Part shown: positions 8,490 through 14,691 of the stretch, piece after piece
Layout of the letters: every line of letters starts with the position of its first letter
Position numbering within the stretch: position 1 is the first letter of the stretch
Origin: Pleurotus ostreatus/Saccharomyces cerevisiae fusant
Taxonomy: Eukaryota; Opisthokonta
Assembly: GCA_024196135.1 (NCBI GenBank)
Contig: JAMQCK010000868.1
Coordinates: 1-14,691 of the forward strand
DNA: 14,691 nt
Direction of reading: 5' to 3'
Translations under genes and position numbers: made by a program
Notes under the pieces: generated by a model
Told to the model about the DNA's origin: nothing
The model's database searches: none
Seen by the model: only the letters and a program-made list of their open reading frames with translations

Positions 8490-10718
8490 TTATATATCGT
8501 AACGGTCCCCCTTCCGCGTCCCCACACCATCAGGTAAACCTACACGCTGCCGCCTCTGGATACTTTTGACCACCTGCCGAACAGACGGCAACACCTCCGC
8601 GCGCTGCGCTTGCATGTCCCGTATCAACTCGTCCCCAACATCCCACCGCTCCCAGTGTGCGACCCCGGAGAGTATGAGATACCATGCATCGGATGTAACG
8701 AGCTTGCGCGCGAGCATCTCGCGGAAATATATGACAGCGTCCAAAAGGCTCTCCTCTTGGTCCAGACAGGCTTTGATCAGGATGTGGTAGGTGACGCGGG
8801 TGAGCTGCAGGCCGCGGGCGGCCATGCGATGCATGATATCGTCTCGTCGTCTTTGCCGTTCCTCCTCGTCAAGCCAGTCGCCGCGGTGCAGCCCCGCCAA
8901 GATCGCCGTATACGTGACGACACTCGGTGCGAGGCCAGGCGTCGTCTCCATGAGGTGCAGCAACCTGTAAGCAGCTTCCAAGTTGGCCTCTGTGCCCTCC
9001 CTCAGCTGTCGGCTGATGAGACTGGTGTACATGTGTGCCGACGGCTTCAGCTTCAACGAGGTCATGATGCCATGCACCAGATCCGCCGCGTCCTTGCGCC
9101 CGACGCGAATCAAGGCAGTGAGTATCGAGGTATACGTGAATTCGTCCCCGTAAAGCCCCGCTGCCCTCATGGCCTGGATGGTGTTGGACAGCCCCGTCAT
9201 GTCTTCCCGCCGAGCGTAGTATGCGAGGAATGTGTTGAAGGTGACCTGGTCAGGTTTGATACCCAGCTGAACCATGTCCTTGAACACATCGCTGGCTACG
9301 TTGGGCGAACGCGACAACAGCAGCTCGTGTAGCATCGTGTTGAAGACAGTGATGGCGCGTTCTGGCGGAGCTTTCGACAGCTGGGTGCGCTTGAACTCCT
9401 CGTACCGCTCCAGGGCCTCCTGCAACCGCCCCGCCTTCATCAACCCATCGACCAGTGCGCGATATCCCAGCGCGTCGGGTTGCAGTTTGGCCTGGACGAT
9501 GGTATTCCAGAGCTGCGTGAGGTCATCGACCGCGCCTGTGTCCGCATAGGTGTCGAGCATCGCGGTGTACACGAACAACCCGGGGCGCATGCCGAGGGAA
9601 AGCATGTTCTGCCAGACACTCTGCGCCAGGTCCTTCCTGCCACAGCGGATGAACGTAGTGACGAAATTGGTCCAGAGGTATTCCGTCATAGCGACTGGCC
9701 TGAGTTCGCTTATCAAGTTCTCCTCGCTGGCGATGAAGGCGTCCGGACCCGACATCCCCTCGACGATTCTGTCGTATAGCGCCTGAACCTGTTTGTAACC
9801 CTTTGTCCTGACGAAGCTCATGAGCCGTCCGGCCATGTTTTTGGAATGCTTGATCAAACGAGCGGCGTCGAGATTGAGCAGGACTTCTCGCATCTGGGCA
9901 GATCTGGCGTTGCCGACGGTGTTCTGGAGGAAGGTGTTTACACTTTGGCGAGGGATGGAGGAGGGGTAGTTGACATAGAGACGGAGAGCAGCATGAAGGT
10001 CGCCGAGCATGGCGTGTGCCGTCACGGCGAAGAGCAGGAACTGGACGCGATCGAAGGTGGCAGGATCCAAGGAGACACCGGCAAGGTCGACTCCGTTATG
10101 GTCTTTCATCTCTTCTTCTTCGTCCTCCGGCTGGTCAACAGGTTTGTTGGCTGCAGTGGCCGCTAGATACTGCTCGTAAACCTCTAGGATGAGTTGCGGC
10201 TGGTTGTCGCGCACGGCGTACTGCATGTACGCCCTGAGCGCGTCCGGTGCGCCACCAGCCGCGGCGATCACAGCGACCTCCTTGAAGAGGTCGTGCCGGC
10301 GTTGTGGTTGTAAGCGCTTTGCAGTCATGTTCTTCTGATGCATGACCAGATACTTCGACAGCTGGTGCAGCTGTGAAGGACCAAGGTAGTGAACGAGGTC
10401 GTGCTCCTGCAGCTGCCGCCAGTGCTGCTCGGCGCGTTCGTAGTCGTACTGCTTCAACGCGGAGCGCATATTGGCAAGAGCTTCGTTAAAGACATTCGCT
10501 TTCGCGGGGGTAGCATCGCGGGTGACTTCGTGTGACCTTGCGATGTTCTGGCGGACGCGCGCGAAGAGGTTCTTGCTCGAGGGCGACGCGAGCTCGGGAG
10601 GCGGGGCGGGGGGCGGCCCCCTGCGCGTCCTCGGGGCAATAAGCGCTGCGACGGTGCTCTTCTGGCGCGCGAGGTGTGCGGGAGAGACGGCGGCCCTGGC
10701 GCGCGAGCACGGGAGCAT
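8490..10718 (-). CDS. Pentatricopeptide repeat (PPR) protein, probably mitochondrial
   Basis: A single intronless frame of 742 residues ending in TAA. About ten tandem PPR units of roughly 35 residues fill residues 346-712, for example VYTAMLDTYADTGAVDD, GYRALVDGLMKAGRLQEA, TFNTFLAYYARREDMTG and TYTSILTALIRVGRKDAA. Residues 76-330 are helical and may hold more degenerate repeats, with an acidic break (DEEEE) near 199-203. PPR arrays bind single-stranded RNA base by base, mostly in mitochondria in fungi, so a role in maturation, stability or translation of a mitochondrial transcript is inferred. The frame stays open to 10880 and has another ATG at 10859, but that stretch overlaps the first exon of the divergent PPIL2 gene. 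The ATG at 10718 begins an Arg/Ala/Ser-rich, acid-free segment (MLPCSRARAAVSPAHLARQK) that looks like a mitochondrial presequence, so I chose it. The target RNA is unknown. Confidence 0.9.
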   Translation of the reverse strand: MLPCSRARAAVSPAHLARQKSTVAALIAPRTRRGPPPAPPPELASPSSKNLFARVRQNIARSHEVTRDATPAKANVFNEALANMRSALKQYDYERAEQHWRQLQEHDLVHYLGPSQLHQLSKYLVMHQKNMTAKRLQPQRRHDLFKEVAVIAAAGGAPDALRAYMQYAVRDNQPQLILEVYEQYLAATAANKPVDQPEDEEEEMKDHNGVDLAGVSLDPATFDRVQFLLFAVTAHAMLGDLHAALRLYVNYPSSIPRQSVNTFLQNTVGNARSAQMREVLLNLDAARLIKHSKNMAGRLMSFVRTKGYKQVQALYDRIVEGMSGPDAFIASEENLISELRPVAMTEYLWTNFVTTFIRCGRKDLAQSVWQNMLSLGMRPGLFVYTAMLDTYADTGAVDDLTQLWNTIVQAKLQPDALGYRALVDGLMKAGRLQEALERYEEFKRTQLSKAPPERAITVFNTMLHELLLSRSPNVASDVFKDMVQLGIKPDQVTFNTFLAYYARREDMTGLSNTIQAMRAAGLYGDEFTYTSILTALIRVGRKDAADLVHGIMTSLKLKPSAHMYTSLISRQLREGTEANLEAAYRLLHLMETTPGLAPSVVTYTAILAGLHRGDWLDEEERQRRRDDIMHRMAARGLQLTRVTYHILIKACLDQEESLLDAVIYFREMLARKLVTSDAWYLILSGVAHWERWDVGDELIRDMQAQRAEVLPSVRQVVKSIQRRQRVGLPDGVGTRKGDRYDI

Positions 10719-10811
10719 GGGCGCGGATGAGATGAGCTGCTCGGTCAAGCGGGATGGAATGAGGTCGGCGATCGGGACCGGCCCGGGAGCCGCGCCTTGT
10801 CCTCTGCACTC
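10719..10811. promoter_or_regulatory. Compact bidirectional promoter between PPR and PPIL2 genes
   Basis: Only 93 bp separate the chosen PPR start codon (minus) from the PPIL2 start codon (plus). Both transcripts must start within this gap or inside each other's 5' region. The interval is GC-rich and shows no TATA box. Confidence 0.5.
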
Positions 10812-12757
10812 ATGGGTCACGGAAACTCGAACAAGCTCTACATTACCCACCAGGAGCATGCCGGCTTTTTTGGCGATCACTCGTCGTCGACGGGGTACAA
10901 GAAGTGCGTGGCTTGCTGAGAATGGTGGACTAAGTTGACCTTAAAGCAGGAAGTCCGAAGCACCACACCCCGGAACGCGCACTCCCTTCGACTGTTGCGC
11001 GCTTTCCTTCCAACCTTTTTCGCATCCCGTATGCGCGAGGAACGCAGATGGGACGGGTACCGTCTTTGACCTGACGAACATCATCCCGTGGCTCAAGTAC
11101 GTCGCAGTTTATCTCGTTCAGACCAACCTGCTGACATCACTCTAGGCAGCACAATAACACGCACCCCATTACTAAAGAACCCCTCACGCCCGCTGATCTC
11201 ATCCCCCTGCACTATGCGCACAAAGAATCGTCCGGCGAAATCATAGACCCCATATCCTACAAGCCCTTCAGCGAGCACTCCCACATTGTCGCGATCGCCA
11301 CTACAGGGAATGTCTTCCTGGCCGACAGCATTAAGGGGAATAGGGATCTGGTGAACGACGTACCGTTCAAGAAGTGAGCGCATCTATTTACTGCTTGTAG
11401 CATATGCTCACAGTCTGACAGGCAGGACGTCATCACGCTGCAGAACCCTCACGGCTTGCCTCCAGCTTCAGTTCCCACTGCGGCTGCGTCGACGTCGAAG
11501 ACCGACGAGATAGCCAAAAACGACAAGGCTGTCACCAAGCCAGCGACCTCCGGACCCGTAGCCGCGCTCAAGAAAGAGAAGGACCCATGGAACGTCTCTC
11601 CGTACTCCAGCGGCGCACCTGGCGCTTCCTTGACCTCCACCTCTGTCGACCCGCAAACGCAGTCGTCGAAATTGCTATGGGACGAAGAGGAGTTGATGTT
11701 TGAGGACTTCCATAACTCGGCGAAGGGTAAGGGAAAGGAGAAGGACGTGGGCAAGCGGCGCGCGTATGTGCGCGTGGTGACGAGCTTGGGCGGTGGCAGT
11801 CTGAACCTGGAGCTTTACTGCGAAAAGGTATGTCCGGCGCCTGCCCTGCTGGAGATGACGCTGATGAAAGTACTAGGCGCCGAAAACCTGCTACAACTTC
11901 CTGCAACTCGCCAAGGCAGGCAAGTACAACGATGTGCTGTTCCACAGATTAGTTCCCGGATTCATGGTACGTCTTCCTCTCATGATAGATATATGTGATT
12001 GACTCAATATCGACAGATACAAACTGGTGACCCAACTGGCACCGGCAGCGGTGGCGAGTCTTACTGGGGAACGCCCTTCCGTGACGAGTACGACCTCAAG
12101 GGTGCCGCACGACACGACAGTCGCGGTACGCTAGCTATGGCGAATCGCGGGAAGGACACGAACGGGTTAGTCCTCTGCCTCAAATTCAACGTCTCTACTC
12201 ACCCATCATTCCCCTAGCTCCCAATGGTACCTCACCTTCCGCGCGACGCAGCACCTTGATCACAAGCACACCGTCTTTGGCAAGCTTGTCGGAGGCGAGG
12301 ACGTGCTCGACGCGCTTGAGAAGGTGCCCGTGAAGCCCGGCACGGACAGGCCAGCGCGGAGCATCCATATCAAGGAGGTCATCATGTACGCTTAACCTCC
12401 CAACACCATCGATATCTCTTTTTCACTGATCACCTCTTCAGCTACCAAGACCCCTTCGAAGAATACCGCACCCGCCTCGCGCGCAAGCTCGCCAAGCGCG
12501 AGCAGCAGAACACCGGCACCGGTGCCGACGCGCAAAAGCGCAAAGAAGCAGGCGACGACATCAACTGGTTCGGTGTCAAGGTCGGCGCGGGGCAGGGTGG
12601 GCTAGGGAGCGGTGGTGGCGGAGGTGGGGTCGGGAAGTATTTGAATCTGGCTGGTGGGGCGACGACGCAGGCGCCGAAGAGACCTGCACCGGCTGCGGCG
12701 GATGAGGATGCGAAGAAGAAGCGGAAGATCGGATTTGGGAACTTTGAGGCGTGGTAG
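10812..12757 (+). CDS. PPIL2: U-box cyclophilin, PPIL2/Cyp60 type (spliceosome-associated peptidyl-prolyl isomerase-like)
   Basis: Eight exons: 10812-10903, 10950-11096, 11146-11373, 11422-11827, 11877-11966, 12017-12165, 12218-12385 and 12442-12757, giving 531 residues, close to human PPIL2. The N-terminus ([15 protein letters not shown]) has the family's KxYIT-like start. A U-box occupies about 42-115 ([18 protein letters not shown], then [20 protein letters not shown]). The following GNVF and [10 protein letters not shown] segments are also family hallmarks. A charged linker leads to a cyclophilin domain at about 272-428 with [19 protein letters not shown]. The C-terminus has the typical GKYLNL and a basic [14 protein letters not shown] end, a likely nuclear signal. 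Family members are E3 ubiquitin ligases attached to the spliceosome. Residues matching CypA Arg55, Phe60, Gln111 and His126 are present (R315, F320, Q373, H388), but Phe113 is Tyr375 and Trp121 is His383, so isomerase activity and cyclosporin binding may be weak. All seven introns are GT-AG, 46-56 nt. Confidence 0.95.
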
Positions 12758-12965
12758 ATGGCGTGCTGCAGAGGACATTTGTAGCCAGCTTGGCCACAGT
12801 TCGGACGCTCGTTTACGATGAACATGATGAGATTGTCCAGACGTGTATACCGATACCGAATTCGGTCATAAATACAGAAAAGGGCGAGAGCCATGTCTAG
12901 CCGGGCACAGCAACCCTTTCCCGCTGCTGTTGGGGCTCTCCAGTGGCTGTAGGAACTGCGTCAGT

Positions 12966-13837
12966 TTAAGCCACAATGGCCATTTCGTGAACCGCCTCAC
13001 CTCCAACCTCTTCCATGGGTGCGGAGACCGGCTCCTCCGTGGGCGCAGACGGCAAGCTGACTTCCTTCTCGGGTTGTGCGTCCCGAAGTGCCTGTTCCTG
13101 TAGCTCGCGGAGCTCGTTCTGCACGGCGTCTTCGTCCTCAGCGGTGAGGTTGTTAGCAAGCATGTCGCTGATTTCCTGTAATAGTGTCAGCCTCCGATGC
13201 GATGGGGGCTCGTTGTGAAGAGGATGGTAAACAAACCTGCTGATACGCGCGTGCCTCCGCCGTCTCATCGAGCAGTTTCTCTACGCTCTCAATGTTCATC
13301 TCCTTGTGGATCTCCTTCAGGACCTCATTTCCTTGCTTCAATCCATGCAGCACGGAGACCTCGACGAGGGAGAACTCGATGGTCGATACCTGTGGCGCGC
13401 AAGCACGATGTTAGCATGTGAATTCGTAGGAAGCCCTGGAGGGGCGATACGGAATGCAGAGCTAGAAACTGGACTGACCAGCTGCTCGAGATTCTCTAGT
13501 TGCCCGTCGGTCTTGACGAGTAGGCTCTCTTGGTACTTCCGTCTTCGGAGAGCAATGATGGCACGGTCCTTCTGGCCGTTCGCGAGGTGTGTCTTCGCAA
13601 TAGCATGCTCGCGGTCTAGGATGGTTTGGATCTGTCCTGACAGGCTGGTTAGCCATACAATCGCATGCGGACATGGATGCAAACATGCCTTCTTCTGATA
13701 CTGCCTAAGCTTGTCACGCTGCAGCTTCAGACTTGTCTCGTGTAAGCGAACGCAACAGAGCCATCACAGCGAGACGCATACTCGAGTATAGCCTTATCCT
13801 GCGCTGTTATTTTCGGTACAGATTGGTTTCCGCCCAT
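12966..13837 (-). CDS. VPS20: ESCRT-III subunit Vps20/CHMP6
   Basis: Five exons: 13837-13782, 13731-13689, 13631-13479, 13389-13237 and 13175-12966, giving 204 residues, near the 201 of human CHMP6. The protein starts MGGNQSVPK; Gly2 in this context suits N-myristoylation, which Vps20 uses to bind endosomal membrane. The Snf7-fold core is clear: AILDLKLQRDKLRQYQKK, ALRRRKYQESLL, GQLENLEQLVSTIEF, GNEVLKEIHKEMNIESVEKL and EARAYQQEISDML. The acidic tail (AEDEDAVQNELRELQEQ, then SLPSAPTEEP) resembles the C-terminal autoinhibitory helix and an MIM2-type Vps4-binding motif (unrelated to the MIM2 gene). Known role: ESCRT-II binds Vps20, which nucleates Snf7 polymers for vesicle budding into multivesicular bodies. 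Introns are 50, 57, 89 and 61 nt. Intron 2 appears to use a GC donor. The gene converges on PPIL2, 208 bp between stop codons. Confidence 0.94.
13632..13688 (-). other. GC-AG intron in VPS20, in frame and stop-free
   Basis: This 57-nt stretch begins GCATGT after AAGAAG and ends GGACAG, with a good branch-point-like GCTAACC about 20 nt before the acceptor. Removing it joins QYQKK directly to IQTILDRE, as the family alignment expects. No GT donor nearby gives the right phase without a stop. Because its length is 19 codons and it has no stop, retention would insert 19 residues without a frameshift. Confidence 0.7.
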
Positions 13838-14369
13838 CCTCGCCTGTCCTCGAGCATGAACTGCTCAAGTGCGATGGTGGCGTGTAGAGAGGGGTGTTGC
13901 GGTCCGGAGTGCCGGCATGACGATGGCATTCATGACCTTCCAAATGGAGACAAAGGTGTGGACCCACAACGTTTCGCCAATTCCCGAAGAGCGCACAGTC
14001 AATTTGTACAGTCGCTTTTGTTGCGTTCAATTCCAGTGTAGCATTTTCGCCTTAAATAACCGATAAATATAGTAGGTAGTACAGTAATTAGTTAGGGTGT
14101 GTCTCATTGGTAGAGATTGTACAGGTAAAGGTGGCATCGCTATGCTACAGCCGGTGTCGCTTGTAGGGCACAATAGTTAAGCGAGACACAGAGGAAAAGA
14201 AAGAAATGCGAGCATAGCGCGTAGCTATGTCATATCCAGTAGGACGACCGCTTCGAGTCTGCCGTACTAAGTGGATCTGGAATCGATCAGCTTCGTAAGC
14301 ACCTAACTACGAAGGATGAACGCACAATTGGGCTTCGCGAATGTTGCTTCGTAAAAGTCATCCATGTTT
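13838..14369. promoter_or_regulatory. Intergenic region upstream of VPS20, up to the retrotransposon LTR
   Basis: These 532 bp hold the VPS20 promoter and the original insertion target of the copia element. On the minus strand a pyrimidine-rich run lies at 14206-14191, about 355-370 bp from the VPS20 ATG. A short perfect inverted repeat, CTTCGTA/TACGAAG with a 10-nt loop, sits at 14291-14314, and CTTCGTA occurs again near 14347. Base composition is more AT-rich than the genes. No gene or convincing ORF was found. Confidence 0.4.
14291..14314. repeat. Short inverted repeat
   Basis: A perfect 7-bp stem (CTTCGTA and TACGAAG) flanks a 10-nt loop, and a third copy of CTTCGTA occurs about 50 bp further right. 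It may be chance or a relic of a mobile element. No function can be assigned. Confidence 0.35.
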
Positions 14370-14559
14370 TGTTGAGCGAAATAACTGATATTCGTTGCCC
14401 TTTGCTCTTCGAGCTGAGGGCCTTTTATACTAGACTACAATTTAACTAGAATATTCTACTTAATAAGCATCTTAGTAATCCTTAGTCAGCGAGGCATCGC
14501 CTTGCACTGCACGACACGAGAGTCGTACTTGCGAGGCGGATCCCGAAGGATCGTCAACA
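14370..14559 (-). repeat. Copia 3' LTR, 190 bp
   Basis: Read on the minus strand the repeat starts TGTTGA just after the polypurine tract and ends TCAACA, a perfect 6-bp inverted terminal repeat of the TG...CA type. The length is within the range of short fungal copia LTRs. A TATAAAAGG box lies about 130 bp into the LTR. The end was inferred from the inverted repeat, because the partner LTR is not in the window. Confidence 0.8.
14421..14429 (-). promoter_or_regulatory. TATA box of the LTR
   Basis: TATAAAAGG on the minus strand, about 50 bp before the LTR end. In the 5' LTR copy this would drive the element. In this 3' copy, transcription from it would run out towards the VPS20 promoter, in the same direction as VPS20. 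Confidence 0.65.
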
Positions 14560-14691
14560 CTCCCCCTCGACTCGCGTGTCGGTCATGAACCGGTCACGGA
14601 GTGATTCGAACCTCGGCTTAGGTAATGCCTTGGTGAACACGTCGGCGAGGTTGTCCTCGCTGGCGCAGTGGACCAGTCGGACTTCGTTAGA
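14554..14691 (-). CDS. Copia-type retrotransposon polyprotein, C-terminal end (partial)
   Basis: The last 45 codons and TGA of a pol frame that starts outside the window. It contains HCASEDNLADVFTKALPKPR, the conserved end of the copia RNase H domain, which degrades the RNA strand of the RNA-DNA hybrid during reverse transcription. The frame is intact in the part that is visible. The TGT codon and the TGA stop are the first six bases of the LTR, so the coding region overlaps the repeat. The rest of the element is unseen, so whether it is active is unknown. Confidence 0.9.
   Translation of the reverse strand, partial: SNEVRLVHCASEDNLADVFTKALPKPRFESLRDRFMTDTRVEGEC
14560..14568 (-). other. Polypurine tract
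   Basis: GAGGGGGAG on the minus strand directly abuts the LTR. This is the expected plus-strand DNA primer for reverse transcription. It lies inside the coding frame, encoding part of VEGE. Confidence 0.8.

Larger units (their letters stand above)
14370..14691 (-). mobile_element. 3' end of a Ty1/copia LTR retrotransposon, cut by the window edge
   Basis: On the minus strand the order is polyprotein C-terminus, polypurine tract and LTR, which is the standard 3' end of an LTR retrotransposon. The RNase H C-terminal sequence (VHCASEDNLADVFTKALP) is the copia-type signature. The element enters from beyond 14691 and ends at 14370, upstream of VPS20 and on the same strand. Completeness, the second LTR and the target-site duplication cannot be judged here. 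Confidence 0.88.

Noticed and set aside
7688..8569. 293-residue plus-strand open frame across the transporter start and MIM2
   Set aside because: Its first half is antisense to well-supported transporter exons. Only the part from the ATG at 8183 is a real exon (MIM2), and the frame after 8363 is intron read-through.
8610..9332. 240-residue plus-strand open frame
   Set aside because: It is antisense to the PPR repeats, has no domain-like pattern, and is explained by the GC-rich codon use of the opposite strand.
11456..11998. Single-exon frame of 180 residues on the plus strand
   Set aside because: It is PPIL2 exon 4 read through its 3' intron. The spliced model restores the cyclophilin domain.
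12600..12640. GGT/GGC-rich run suggesting a tandem repeat
   Set aside because: It encodes a Gly-rich linker near the PPIL2 C-terminus and is ordinary low complexity.
14598..14618. tRNA-like B-box (GGTTCGAATC on the minus strand)
   Set aside because: It lies inside the copia pol coding frame and has no cloverleaf partners, so it is a chance match.
1..14691. A defence system, biosynthetic cluster or CRISPR-like array
   Set aside because: All long frames are explained by eukaryotic housekeeping or transport genes and a retrotransposon. No regularly spaced repeats or cluster-type enzymes were seen.

Overview
The window looks like nuclear DNA of a filamentous basidiomycete, most likely an Agaricomycete. 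The reasons are dense genes on both strands, GC-rich coding sequence, many very short introns (31 inferred, 46 to 89 nt, most near 50), protein families that are typically fungal or fungal-like (MIM2, Vps20, a DUF4203 membrane protein, a fungal-type sugar transporter) and a Ty1/copia element at the right edge. The species cannot be read from the sequence. All gene models were built by hand from reading frame, splice sites and family conservation. Every one closes in frame.

Layout, left to right. (1) 39-2745, minus: a five-exon DUF4203-type seven-helix membrane protein with a signal peptide and a long disordered tail. (2) 3224-5239, minus: a three-exon DEAD-box-type RNA helicase with a probable mitochondrial presequence. 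(3) 5663-7960, minus: a 14-exon MFS sugar transporter. (4) 8183-8474, plus: a tiny two-exon gene that looks like MIM2 of the mitochondrial outer membrane import machinery. (5) 8490-10718, minus: an intronless, probably mitochondrial PPR protein. (6) 10812-12757, plus: an eight-exon U-box plus cyclophilin protein (PPIL2/Cyp60 type). (7) 12966-13837, minus: a five-exon ESCRT-III subunit Vps20/CHMP6. (8) 14370-14691, minus: the 3' end of a copia retrotransposon, made of the polyprotein C-terminus, a polypurine tract and a 190-bp LTR with TGTTGA/TCAACA ends. The element runs out of the window.

The genes are unrelated housekeeping and membrane genes and do not form a metabolic cluster. Three of them (helicase, MIM2, PPR) probably serve mitochondria. 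Two gene pairs are divergent with short shared promoters (transporter/MIM2, 222 bp; PPR/PPIL2, 93 bp). Two pairs are convergent (MIM2/PPR stop codons 15 bp apart; PPIL2/VPS20, 208 bp). I found no RNA gene, CRISPR array or clear novel system. The points most worth a second look are two probable GC-AG introns, substituted motifs in the helicase, an altered cyclophilin pocket, stop-free introns whose lengths are multiples of three, and the small MIM2 candidate.
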